A stretch of 64,000 nt of DNA. Origin: Lysinibacillus fusiformis (lineage in GTDB: Bacteria > Bacillota > Bacilli > Bacillales_A > Planococcaceae). The notes beneath the pieces are model-generated. The model was not told the origin of the DNA. It saw only the letters and a list, made by a program, of their open reading frames with translations, and made no database searches. Positions 35,157 to 44,163 of this stretch are shown in pieces (within the stretch, counting starts at the first letter, position 1; every line of letters begins with the position of its first letter). The translations under genes were made by a program, and so were the position numbers. The DNA is taken from contig NZ_CP070490.1 of the NCBI RefSeq assembly GCF_016925635.1, positions 3,540,001 to 3,604,000 of the forward strand. Direction: 5' to 3'.

Positions 35157-35579
35157 TTATTTTGTTGTAAAGCCTAGCGATTCAATAATGATGGGTGTTC
35201 CTCTATACAATGTGGCATTATAGGGTACGATTGTCAGGGAGGCTGGGGTTACCGTATAAATACCGCCTTCCTGCATCACTGCATTAATATAAAGGTTAAC
35301 GTAACCATTGGGTGAAAAAATTGTAAACTCAGTAACAGCATTTGCTTCATCATTCCAAAAGAGATCGGCTGGAAGAGTTGCCCCATTCGATAGATCAAGA
35401 TCAGCTGTAACGATATAAAAATATCGGTGGATTGTTGGTATAATCATACCTTCAGGGACTACTTCAGGAGGATTAATGGGTATTCCGTTTGTTGCTTTTA
35501 TACGGGGCCAGATAAATCGCTCCTCACAGTTACATGAACAATATTTTTCAATGATTTGATGAGACTTAGGATTTATCAT
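35157..35579 (-). CDS. DUF4183-domain protein with Cys-rich N-terminal segment
   Basis: 140 residues. The C-terminal DUF4183 domain has GYVNLYINAVMQEGGIYTV, closely like the following gene. The first 25 residues contain CSCNC, which could crosslink or bind metal. It lies 24 nt upstream of the paralogue and is probably cotranscribed with it. A role on the spore surface is inferred from the family only. Confidence 0.75.
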   Translation of the reverse strand: MINPKSHQIIEKYCSCNCEERFIWPRIKATNGIPINPPEVVPEGMIIPTIHRYFYIVTADLDLSNGATLPADLFWNDEANAVTEFTIFSPNGYVNLYINAVMQEGGIYTVTPASLTIVPYNATLYRGTPIIIESLGFTTK

Positions 35580-35821
35580 ATGGCATCACACTCCCTTCAT
35601 AAAAAATAACTTTGCCCCGAATATGCTTACTATAAAATATGAGGAAAAAATAAAAAGAACTAGTTGACCATCTATCATTTAGCATAGATTTTTTGTATAA
35701 ACATGTTTTTCTAAGGATGGAAACGTTGGCATATATGCTTTAAATTAGTGTTATACTTTGCTAGTTGAATAAGGTAGAATACTAATTATGAATAATTAAT
35801 GAAAAAGGGGTTACTGGTTTC

Positions 35822-38800
35822 ATGAAAGATTTTGAACAACAATTGGAGGGGCTATTAAAGCAAGCCTCTTTGCAATACATAATTTATCAGCATAATGGTG
35901 ATACAGAGCGCATGGATAAAACATCATTTTTTGCTCGAAAAATTCAGCAAAAAGAGTATGTGATTGGCTTTGCAGGCCATTTCTCTGCAGGGAAGTCCAG
36001 TATGATTAATGCGCTGTCTGGTGAAAATCTACTGGCATCTAGTCCTATTCCAACAAGTGCGAACATCGTAAAAGTTCATAAATCAGAGGAAGACTATGCG
36101 ATTGTTTATATGCACAATGAAAAGCCTGTAAAATTTGAGGCTGGCTATGATTTTAAAACAGTAAAAGAGCTAAGTAAAAATGGGGATTTGGTGTCACAAA
36201 TTGAGATTGGACACAGTGCCTCTACACTACCACTAGGTGTCACTGTAATGGATACGCCAGGGGTAGATTCCACAGATGATGCACACCGCATGTCAACGGA
36301 ATCAGCATTACATATTGCCGATATCGTATTTTATACAATGGACTACAACCATGTGCAGTCGGAATTAAATTTCCAATTCACAAAGCAATTAATGAAATAT
36401 AATCCAAATATTTATTTAATTGTCAACATGATTGATAAGCATAAAGATAATGAATTGAGCTTCGAAGAATTTAAAGCAACTGTTCATCAATCCTTTGCAG
36501 CATGGGGTGTTGTACCGAAAGGTGTTTTCTTTACTTCATTAAGAGAGCCTGAGCATCCACATAATGATTTTGAGGCAGTAAAGAAAATTGTGATGGACAG
36601 TATGAATGATTGGCAGGAGCAGCTTGTACAAACAGCTACGAATACATTGCGTTTATTGCAAAGCGAGCATGACAATTATTTAATGGAAGAAAGACAGGAT
36701 CGTTTGGCAATTGATGAAGAAATTTTAAGTGCGGATGACTGGGCACACCATCAAGATATTTTAGAGCAATACAATAAATTAAATCGTCAGGTTGAATTAT
36801 TCTCAGTAGAAGCTTGGAACGAAACGTTTGAGGAGCAACGTAAGGAGCTACTCGCGAATGCTGCAATTATGCCAGCTGATTTACGCGATCGCTTACGCCT
36901 TTATTTAGAAAGCATGCAGGAAGGTTTTAAAGTTGGGGGGCTCTTTACTGCAAAGAAAAAAACAGAGGAAGAGCGAAACCGACGTAAAGAAGATGCGTAT
37001 CATGCCTATCAAAATGTGATCCATGCACAAATCACGGGGCATTTAAAAGGTCTTATGAAAAAGGCATTGAAGGACGTTGGGGCATTAAATGAGGAACGTG
37101 CCGCAGCCATTGATGCCTATGTATTTGACTTACCTTTTTCATTGATTGAGCAGCAAGTTCAAACAGGCGCTATTTTAACAGGTGATGCGGTGTTAAACTT
37201 CGCTAACCGTATCGCAGAAGCAACAAAGCGCTACTTCATTCAGGAGACAGATAGCTGGAAAAATGCGCAAGCGACAACTCTTGAAGCTGTTGCAACAGAA
37301 ACTGCCGCACCATCAAAATTAAAAATGGCGGGTATGCAGGACAAAGTAGATGCCATTAATGCGGTCCTTGAAATTGAAGGCTATCAGCAATATAGTGCAA
37401 GTACTATGCATCAAGCGAGCAATGAAATTCGTACAGTTGCCAATCAACAGCTTACAAATTGGGAACAATCATTTAAACAAGATTTAGCAGAAATTCGCTT
37501 GTTTGATGAGTCCATGCTGAAGCCAAAAGAGCAAGTCATTGAACAAGAAGAAACTCAGCAAGCTATTAGTGCAACGACTCTACCAATCGATGGTGTGATT
37601 AACCGTGCACTGCATACTGCCAATGCAGTCAAAGAGGTTCAAGGCTTTGCCGAAGTTGCCCAATACCTTGAAAATAAAGTAGAACGTTTACAGAAAAAGG
37701 ATTTTACGATTGCTTTGTTTGGCGCATTTAGTGCGGGGAAATCATCCTTCTCAAATGCTTTAATGGGAGCGAAGGTATTACCTGTATCACCAAACCCAAC
37801 AACTGCAGCCATCAATAAAATTCGTCCCGTTACACCTGAGCACCCTCATGAAACAGCGGATGTACAGCTTAAAACTGCCGAGCAAATGCTAGAGGACATT
37901 CAAGGCTCCTATGCGGCAATTGGCTTGTCTGTGTCTTCATTAGAGGAAGCCTATAATCGTGCTGATGAAGGGCTAGCAGTTCAGTTAACGGACGAACGAT
38001 TAAATATTCATAAATCATTTATTCGTGCCTATAAGGAAGGCTATCCAACCTTTAAATCGGAGTTTGGTTCTATCCTTCGCGTAGACCGTGAAGAGTTTGA
38101 AAAATTTGTAGCACAAGAAAATAAATCTTGCTTTGTTGACAATATCGACTTCTATTATGATAGTCCATTAACACGTATGGGCGTGACACTTGTTGACACA
38201 CCAGGAGCAGATTCGATTAATGCTCGTCATACAGGTGTAGCATTTGAATATATTCGTAATGCAGATGCCATCCTATTTATTACGTACTATAACCATGCTT
38301 TTGCCAAAGCGGACCGCGAGTTTTTAATTCAGCTTGGTCGTGTAAAGGATGCTTTTGAGCTAGATAAAATGTTCTTTATTGTCAATGCGATTGATTTGGC
38401 AACAACGGATGAAGAACAGGAAGATGTAAAAGGGTATGTACGCTCAGAGTTACAACGCTTTGGCATCCGTTTCCCACGACTATATGGGGTATCCAGTCTG
38501 TTAGCGTTGCAAGAAAAGGTAGAAGGTGCCGATTTAACATCAGGTATGCCACCGTTTGAAAATGACTTCCATACATTCTTAAATGATGAATTGAGTGCAT
38601 TAGCAGTTCAAGCTCTTGCAGAGGAAGTTGATAAAACAGAGCAACGTTTGGCAGATTTAATCGCACAAACAGAGGAAAACTTAAAACGTAAAGATGAGCG
38701 ACTAGAGGAATTAACAACACTTGAACAACATATTCAATCGAAGTTCAGTGTACTGAATACGAGCATGTTAGAGAGTGAAACAAAACAAGAGCTTGATGAG

Positions 38801-39433
38801 CTATTGTATTATGTTCTCCAACGTGTTTATTATCGTTATCCTGAGTTCTTTAAGGAAGGCTACAATCCTTCTACATTTGCTGCAATGCCAGCACAACAAG
38901 CGTTGGAGCATGCATTGAAAGAAGTGATGCAAAGCTTACGTTTTGATTTTACACAAGAAATGCGTGTAACAAACTTCCGTTTATCGCAGTTCATTAGCAA
39001 GAAAATGCAGCATCGCTTTAAAGATGAAGTACGCGAATTGAAAGAGTTAAATCGAAGCTTCTCATTCCTAGCCTTTGAATCTTCTGAGCCAAATTTACTT
39101 GATTTTGAAGGTCCATTTGGTGAGATTTCGAAATATGCGAGCGTAAAATCTCATTTCCGCAATCAAAAAGCTTTCTTTGAAAAGAATGAAAAAGTGAAGC
39201 TGAGCGAGGCATTAGAAACATTGACAAAACCAGATGCACAAGATTATTTAGATGCACAGAAAGTTTCCCTTATGACATGGGCGATTACGTTTATTGCAGA
39301 GGAAGCCGAAAAATTACGTTTGTATATTTATCATCAAGCGCTTGAGCAAATTGACACAGAAAGATTAGCATTACAAGAAGAGAGCCGTTTAGCTTCTTGG
39401 AAAGCGATTTACGCACAATTACAATACGCATGA
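35822..39433 (+). CDS. dynA: Double dynamin-like GTPase DynA (YpbR)
   Basis: 1203 residues with two complete dynamin-type GTPase units. The first P-loop is GHFSAGKSS near residue 50 with DTPGVDSTD near 142; the second is GAFSAGKSS near 633 with DTPGADSIN near 792. Long helical stalk regions follow each GTPase. The B. subtilis homologue fuses membranes and protects against pores and phage. ATG 35822 has AAAAAGGGG upstream. The sulfurtransferase gene follows after 10 nt and may be cotranscribed. Confidence 0.95.
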   Translation: MKDFEQQLEGLLKQASLQYIIYQHNGDTERMDKTSFFARKIQQKEYVIGFAGHFSAGKSSMINALSGENLLASSPIPTSANIVKVHKSEEDYAIVYMHNEKPVKFEAGYDFKTVKELSKNGDLVSQIEIGHSASTLPLGVTVMDTPGVDSTDDAHRMSTESALHIADIVFYTMDYNHVQSELNFQFTKQLMKYNPNIYLIVNMIDKHKDNELSFEEFKATVHQSFAAWGVVPKGVFFTSLREPEHPHNDFEAVKKIVMDSMNDWQEQLVQTATNTLRLLQSEHDNYLMEERQDRLAIDEEILSADDWAHHQDILEQYNKLNRQVELFSVEAWNETFEEQRKELLANAAIMPADLRDRLRLYLESMQEGFKVGGLFTAKKKTEEERNRRKEDAYHAYQNVIHAQITGHLKGLMKKALKDVGALNEERAAAIDAYVFDLPFSLIEQQVQTGAILTGDAVLNFANRIAEATKRYFIQETDSWKNAQATTLEAVATETAAPSKLKMAGMQDKVDAINAVLEIEGYQQYSASTMHQASNEIRTVANQQLTNWEQSFKQDLAEIRLFDESMLKPKEQVIEQEETQQAISATTLPIDGVINRALHTANAVKEVQGFAEVAQYLENKVERLQKKDFTIALFGAFSAGKSSFSNALMGAKVLPVSPNPTTAAINKIRPVTPEHPHETADVQLKTAEQMLEDIQGSYAAIGLSVSSLEEAYNRADEGLAVQLTDERLNIHKSFIRAYKEGYPTFKSEFGSILRVDREEFEKFVAQENKSCFVDNIDFYYDSPLTRMGVTLVDTPGADSINARHTGVAFEYIRNADAILFITYYNHAFAKADREFLIQLGRVKDAFELDKMFFIVNAIDLATTDEEQEDVKGYVRSELQRFGIRFPRLYGVSSLLALQEKVEGADLTSGMPPFENDFHTFLNDELSALAVQALAEEVDKTEQRLADLIAQTEENLKRKDERLEELTTLEQHIQSKFSVLNTSMLESETKQELDELLYYVLQRVYYRYPEFFKEGYNPSTFAAMPAQQALEHALKEVMQSLRFDFTQEMRVTNFRLSQFISKKMQHRFKDEVRELKELNRSFSFLAFESSEPNLLDFEGPFGEISKYASVKSHFRNQKAFFEKNEKVKLSEALETLTKPDAQDYLDAQKVSLMTWAITFIAEEAEKLRLYIYHQALEQIDTERLALQEESRLASWKAIYAQLQYA

Positions 39434-39443
39434 GGTGATTCCT

Positions 39444-40253
39444 ATGGGAGAAGTATTCAAATCAGTGGATGAAATTCAATTTGAAGGCGTCCGTTTCATC
39501 GATGCTCGTTTCGATCTTCAGGACAAAGAGGCAGGCAAAAAAGCATTCGAGGAAGGCCATGCAACTGGTGCTGTTTATATTGATTTAGAACAACAGTTAT
39601 CAGATATGGACAGCAAAGACGGTCGTCACCCGATGCCAAGCAAAGAAAAATTGACTTCTGTTTTTCAAGAATTAGGATTACGCTATGAAGATCAAATTGT
39701 TGTCTACGACCAAGGAGCAGCCCCATTTGCTCCACGCGCCTGGTGGATGCTGACATATGCTGGTTTCCCAAATGTAGTGATTGTTAACGGAGGTGCACCC
39801 GCACTAGAGGCGAAAATGCCGTTTACCAAGGATATTATTAAATATCCACCAACCATCATTGAGTTTGCTTGGAAGGATGAGCTTTATGCACCACGCCAAG
39901 CTGTAAAAGCCATTGTAGATGGAGAAGTGAAAGCCACTTTACTCGATGCACGTGCTGCTGAAAGGTACCGAGGAGAAGTAGAGCCATTGGATAAAGTAGC
40001 AGGCCATATTCCAACTGCGAAAAACTTTGACTGGGAGCAATTGAAGTCAGATGGTCAACTAAAGGCAAACGATGCATTACGTCAAAAAGTGGCACCTACT
40101 GAACCAGTTGTAGTTTACTGTGGAAGCGGCGTAACCGCCTCTCCACTTTATGCTGTGTTAGCAGATGAAGGCTATGAAAACATTCAATTATATGTAGGCA
40201 GCTTCAGCGATTGGATTACAGCATATGACGTGGAAAAAGGCACAAACGAATAA
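39444..40253 (+). CDS. Sulfurtransferase, two rhodanese domains
   Basis: 269 residues. The N-terminal rhodanese domain lacks the active Cys (IVVYDQGAAPFAPRAWW). The C-terminal domain has the active loop CGSGVTA near residue 225, the form usual in 3-mercaptopyruvate sulfurtransferases rather than thiosulfate ones. ATG 39444 follows GAGGTGATT. A terminator is placed just after the stop. Confidence 0.9.
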   Translation: MGEVFKSVDEIQFEGVRFIDARFDLQDKEAGKKAFEEGHATGAVYIDLEQQLSDMDSKDGRHPMPSKEKLTSVFQELGLRYEDQIVVYDQGAAPFAPRAWWMLTYAGFPNVVIVNGGAPALEAKMPFTKDIIKYPPTIIEFAWKDELYAPRQAVKAIVDGEVKATLLDARAAERYRGEVEPLDKVAGHIPTAKNFDWEQLKSDGQLKANDALRQKVAPTEPVVVYCGSGVTASPLYAVLADEGYENIQLYVGSFSDWITAYDVEKGTNE

Positions 40254-40258
40254 AAAGA

Positions 40259-40286
40259 AACGCTCACTTCGGTGGGCGTTTTTTTA
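40259..40286 (+). terminator. Terminator after the sulfurtransferase gene
   Basis: AACGCTCAC (40259-40267), TTCG loop, GTGGGCGTT (40272-40280), then a T run. A stable tetraloop hairpin. Confidence 0.9.
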
Positions 40287-40295
40287 TATGTAGTG

Positions 40296-40600
40296 TGGTG
40301 GATAGCCCGTTTAAAGTAGAGGATAGGATGCATTGTAGTGGATAGGGTGTGAAAAGTGGAGGATAAAAAGCTTAGAGTGACGGATAGAAATGAAAAAGTG
40401 AAGGATAGCCCGTTTAAAGTAGCGGATAGGATGCATTGTAGTGGATAGAGCGTGAAAAGTAGAGGATAAAACGCTTAGAGTGACGGATAAAAATGAAAAA
40501 GTGGAGGATAGCCCACTCAAAGTGAAGGATAGATTCAAAGAAGCGGATAACCCGCTCAAAGAATAGGACAGAATCCATCAAAGTGGAGACAGAGCATACT
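40296..40600. repeat. Tandem repeat array A, ~21-bp monomers in a 103-bp higher-order unit
   Basis: GATAGCCC recurs at 40301, 40404 and 40507, an exact 103-bp period. Each 103-bp unit is made of five parts of 21, 19, 21, 21 and 21 bp, each ending in GGATA. The last part drifts toward CCCGCTCAAAG. At 40560-40620 the repeats decay. The open frame on the minus strand (40311-40559) is a product of the period being nearly a multiple of 3 and is not considered coding. The array fills the gap between a terminator and the ECF sigma gene. Confidence 0.9.
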
Positions 40601-40697
40601 CAAATCGAGGGTAGTGATACATAGTATTAGGAAATTTTTGATTAGTAAAGCTAAATGGCGTAGTTTTAGCGTCTAATAGGTAAAGGGAGGTGAGCGG

Positions 40698-41213
40698 GTG
40701 CAGGAAATGCTTGTTGAACGAGCTAAAAAGGGTGATGCGGAGGCGTTCGCACAGTTGTTTTCACAGTATGAAATGGATCTATATAAAATGGCTTTTATCT
40801 ATGTGGGCAATGAGGCAGATGCACTCGATGTCGTACAGGAAGTCGCTTACCGTAGCTTTAAATACATACATTCTCTTCAAAATTCATCCTATTTGAAAAC
40901 ATGGTTAGTAAGGATTGTCATAAACTGTGCAACAAATTTGCTAAAAAAGCGTGAACCGCTTGTCGATTATGAACCGGAGTCAGAACTAGGGGAAGAGCCG
41001 CATGAGGAGCTTCCTGAGAGGTGGGCGCTGGAAGATGTGATGACACGGCTGACAAAGGCGGAAAAGGATGTTATTTTGCTGAGATTCTATCAGGATTATA
41101 CATTGCCTCAAGTGGCTCAGGTATTGCAGCTGAAATTAGGGACGACGAAAACCATTTTGTATCGTGCATTAAAAAAATTAAAGCAGGCACTGGAACAGGA
41201 GGGGCAAGGGTGA
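40698..41213 (+). CDS. ECF-type RNA polymerase sigma factor
   Basis: 171 residues with sigma-70 region 2 (FAQLFSQYEMDLYKMAFIYV, ADALDVVQEVAYRSF) and region 4 (LTKAEKDVILLRFYQDYTLPQVAQVL). GTG 40698 follows GGGAGGTGA. The stop overlaps the start of a three-segment membrane protein, the usual sigma/anti-sigma pairing. The regulated genes are not evident. Confidence 0.92.
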   Translation: MQEMLVERAKKGDAEAFAQLFSQYEMDLYKMAFIYVGNEADALDVVQEVAYRSFKYIHSLQNSSYLKTWLVRIVINCATNLLKKREPLVDYEPESELGEEPHEELPERWALEDVMTRLTKAEKDVILLRFYQDYTLPQVAQVLQLKLGTTKTILYRALKKLKQALEQEGQG

Positions 41214-42328
41214 ACGATCTAAAAAAGCAGATGGATCAAATAGACATTCCAAAATCGTTGCATCAGCGTAGTCTACAAGGTATTGAACAAGCAAAAAAAG
41301 AGCAGCACAAGTCTAAGAGCTGGGTGCCCAAAATTTTGACTGCTGCTGTAACACTTGCAGCAGGTGGATTTGTGGCATTAATGGTGGGTGAACACCACCT
41401 AGATAATGAGCGGGCAAGTGCGCTAATGTCACAAGTAGAAAATTTATCCCCTCCTATGTACTGGATATTTGCTATTTTATGCATATTTATCACACTATAC
41501 ATCTCTAGGAAAAAGCTTCAGGTTGGCGCTGATCAGAAAAAGACGATTGGTGTTGCTGTCGTTTTGATTCTAATGATCGGTAATAGTACGCTTTTTTTAC
41601 AACATCAATTAATAAAACCAATCGTGGTACCTACTGTAATCGAGGGTACGAATAACTTACAGAATGCTTTAGAGATACGGTATATTACGAATAAAGATGA
41701 CCGTCGATATGTGGAATACTTGCAGGCAGAAGATGTGCAATTACCAATTGTATACTACCAAACGGAGCAAGAAAACCTAGTGAATGGCTTTTATTATCCA
41801 TTGGATACGTCTCAAGATTTACGCTATCAAAATATTCGTTTAGCTTTTTTTCAACTTGATTTAAACACTCTGGAAAAAGTGATGGCAAGCAAAAATGTTT
41901 ATCTTGTATTAAGTGACGGGATGAAATTGCCTGCTCCAATTCGTTTTACGAGGGAACCATCCATTTATGAAAATCAGGTCATGAATAATAGTTTTAGTCA
42001 GTCACAACATGATGCTGAGCAAATCATTTCATTTACCCTTCAACAGGATGCTGTTTTTGATGCATTTTACGTTCCACCTACATTAGAGGATAAAATACTA
42101 TTGAAAGAATGGAGATTAAATGATCAGCGCTACACGGCAAGTGATTTTCCTTTTTCAGTGACGAAAGGTCAACGCTTGGAGATGACAATTCAATTTAAGG
42201 AAGCACCTTTAGACATCAATACGTCCATCGGTTTCAGTGGCCCAGATGGTTATTTAACTATGAGATTATATTCGCAAACGAATTTTACGACGAATTTGGT
42301 GAAAAAGGTGCGTGAAAACGATGAGTGA
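41210..42328 (+). CDS. Membrane protein, probable anti-sigma partner
   Basis: 372 residues. A cytosolic N-terminal stretch of about 40 residues, three hydrophobic segments (about 45-62, 82-100 and 115-133) and an outward C-terminal domain of about 230 residues with no family recognised. The first part is short for a classical zinc anti-sigma domain and lacks the HxxxCxxC motif. The GTG overlaps the sigma stop codon (GTGA), which supports a role as its regulator. The open frame continues upstream inside the sigma gene but has no start signal. Confidence 0.7.
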   Translation: MNDLKKQMDQIDIPKSLHQRSLQGIEQAKKEQHKSKSWVPKILTAAVTLAAGGFVALMVGEHHLDNERASALMSQVENLSPPMYWIFAILCIFITLYISRKKLQVGADQKKTIGVAVVLILMIGNSTLFLQHQLIKPIVVPTVIEGTNNLQNALEIRYITNKDDRRYVEYLQAEDVQLPIVYYQTEQENLVNGFYYPLDTSQDLRYQNIRLAFFQLDLNTLEKVMASKNVYLVLSDGMKLPAPIRFTREPSIYENQVMNNSFSQSQHDAEQIISFTLQQDAVFDAFYVPPTLEDKILLKEWRLNDQRYTASDFPFSVTKGQRLEMTIQFKEAPLDINTSIGFSGPDGYLTMRLYSQTNFTTNLVKKVRENDE

Positions 42329-42875
42329 ATCTAAACAGCAGATAAAACTTCTACAATGGCTTGCAGTGGCGCTCTTCTTTCAATTTATCTATTTAAATAT
42401 TTTTAAATACGCTAATCTTCTACAAGATATTCTTGTTTATGGGGCCTATTTAAAAAGTCTCTCATTTTATAAAGAAAAGACACCAATCAAAACATATATG
42501 GCTTGCGCTATGATTCTTACCTTAATGAGTACTTTCATTTTTTCACATCTTTTCTTCTATTGGAGTACGGTTTTAATTCAAGGACTTGATTTGCTAATTA
42601 TAATGGAATTTGGAAAAATTTTATTGAGCATTGAACAAAAACATCATGCACAGGGCCCAACTACAAGAGTGATGAAAAAATATATAGCGATTGCCTTTGC
42701 AGTCATTATTAGTTGGACGCTGTTAATGAATGTTACAGGTGATTGGCAGATGGGATTATTTTTCCTAGGCGCATTGCTTTTATTGGCCGTAAATATACGT
42801 TTGTTTTTTCATGTGTTAGCACTTCGTAAACATGTAAAGAGCAAATCCTTTGTTGTTACCTACTTGCAAAAATGA
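42321..42875 (+). CDS. Integral membrane protein, unknown function
   Basis: 184 residues with five or six hydrophobic segments and no family recognised. It overlaps the preceding gene by 8 nt (ATG 42321, AAGGTG upstream), so it is the third gene of the sigma factor operon and may be part of the same signalling unit. Confidence 0.7.
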   Translation: MSESKQQIKLLQWLAVALFFQFIYLNIFKYANLLQDILVYGAYLKSLSFYKEKTPIKTYMACAMILTLMSTFIFSHLFFYWSTVLIQGLDLLIIMEFGKILLSIEQKHHAQGPTTRVMKKYIAIAFAVIISWTLLMNVTGDWQMGLFFLGALLLLAVNIRLFFHVLALRKHVKSKSFVVTYLQK

Positions 42876-42929
42876 CTCACCATTCATTTTATGCTACACT
42901 TTTTGTACAAGGGGCAAAGGGGGAGAAGG

Positions 42930-43760
42930 ATGTTTAAACGAGAGAAAAGTATAGAGATTCTGCAGCATCGGGGTGTACAATGTGCGCACGGGAAAGTTGC
43001 GGTTCAGGGGATTGGCATGAGTGTGTACAGCTTTTTTGTGGATGGGTTACTGATTGATACAGGCTCCTACTCACTGTCGCAGGAATTTCAATCCTTTTTT
43101 AACGATATACGGATAGAGCAATTGGCATTAACGCATTGTCATGAGGATCATGCAGGAAATGCAGCGTGGATTCAACGTCAAAAGAATGTACCGATTTATA
43201 TTCATCGTGATTCAGTCAATCTCTGTGCTGAGGATGGGGACTATCCACTTTATCGTCAGGCATTGTGGGGGGAACGACCAGCGTTTGTTGCCCAACCATT
43301 TGGTGATACATTACAAACGAATTCAGCCATATGGGATGTTATTGAAACACCTGGACATACTGCAGATCATCTTTCTTTTTATAATCGAGAAACAGGCGCT
43401 ATGTTTACAGGAGATTTGTTTATCCAGCCAAAGACGAAGGTTGTGCTTGATGAAGAAAATATTGTCCATACCTTGGCGTCTTTGAGGAAAATAGTCCACT
43501 ATGATTTCGATGTCGTCTATTGCTGTCATGCAGGCTTTATAGAGGATGGTCGAACGAAAATACAAGAAAAAATTGCTTATTTGGAAGATATGGAGGGAAA
43601 AGTGAAGCAATTGTTTATGCAAGGTTATTCTGTTGAAGAAATCACCAAAACAATTTTTCCTCGTGATTATCCGATTACAAAAGTTTCAGGAGAACAATGG
43701 TCTTCCAAGCATATTATCACGGCTTTTCTTAATCATTTTACCAAAGAGTCCTTTATATAA
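42930..43760 (+). CDS. MBL-fold metallohydrolase
   Basis: 276 residues. The zinc motif THCHEDHAGN near residue 70, ETPGHTADH near 150, and GDLF with an Asp near 170 show a metallo-beta-lactamase fold of the glyoxalase II/hydrolase type; a later CCHAG supplies the last His. The substrate cannot be told. ATG 42930 has GGGGGAGAAGG upstream; the open frame before it has no ribosome site. Confidence 0.88.
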   Translation: MFKREKSIEILQHRGVQCAHGKVAVQGIGMSVYSFFVDGLLIDTGSYSLSQEFQSFFNDIRIEQLALTHCHEDHAGNAAWIQRQKNVPIYIHRDSVNLCAEDGDYPLYRQALWGERPAFVAQPFGDTLQTNSAIWDVIETPGHTADHLSFYNRETGAMFTGDLFIQPKTKVVLDEENIVHTLASLRKIVHYDFDVVYCCHAGFIEDGRTKIQEKIAYLEDMEGKVKQLFMQGYSVEEITKTIFPRDYPITKVSGEQWSSKHIITAFLNHFTKESFI

Positions 43761-43772
43761 GGGCTCTTTTTT
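43743..43772 (+). terminator. Terminator overlapping the end of the MBL gene
   Basis: AAAGAGTCCTT (43743-43753) pairs with AAGGGCTCTTT (43759-43769), then T run. The stop codon lies inside the hairpin loop/arm. Confidence 0.85.
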
Positions 43773-44163
43773 GGTTTGTTAAGAGTTTCACAAATACTTT
43801 TATCTGCATAACAAAAAACTTTGTGAAAAAATGTGGATAAATTGTGACGAAGTCAGTCAGGACAATGGATGCGCTTACATAAGTTTGTGAAAAAATTCTC
43901 ATTTACATAAGAAAAATACTATGTGAAAAGTTGAACAGGCAAAATGGCTCTATTTGTACATTTTACAATGTGTCAAGAATTGTATTAATTATCTCAAAAT
44001 AATTGATTGTGAAATGTTTAATTTGACAGAAAAATGTATTAAAAGTCAATAAAAATCGAATTTTTGAAGGTAAAAATAAATTGACAGAAAATTCGTTGAC
44101 TATATTTTCACAAAGTATTATGATTCTGAAATACAATAAAAAAAGGGAAAAGGATGGGATAAA
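43773..44163 (+). promoter_or_regulatory. Long upstream region of malic enzyme with repeated TGTGA half-sites
   Basis: About 390 nt without a gene. TTGTGAAA-like or TTTCACAA-like half-sites occur at roughly 43788, 43825, 43845, 43885, 43921, 44008 and 44107. The best paired one is TGTGA-N6-TCTCA at 43886-43901, one base off the FNR/CRP consensus. Several regulators use such half-sites, so the factor cannot be named. Confidence 0.4.

Noticed and set aside
40311..40559. Minus-strand open frame across array A
   Set aside because: Low-complexity repeat translation without ribosome site or promoter.
41021..41209. Upstream extension of the anti-sigma-like protein
   Set aside because: It overlaps the sigma factor in another frame; the GTG at 41210 overlapping the sigma stop is the better start.
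43773..44163. Perfect Rex operator upstream of malic enzyme
   Set aside because: Only half-sites of TTGTGAAA type are present; no full inverted pair with the Rex spacing was found.
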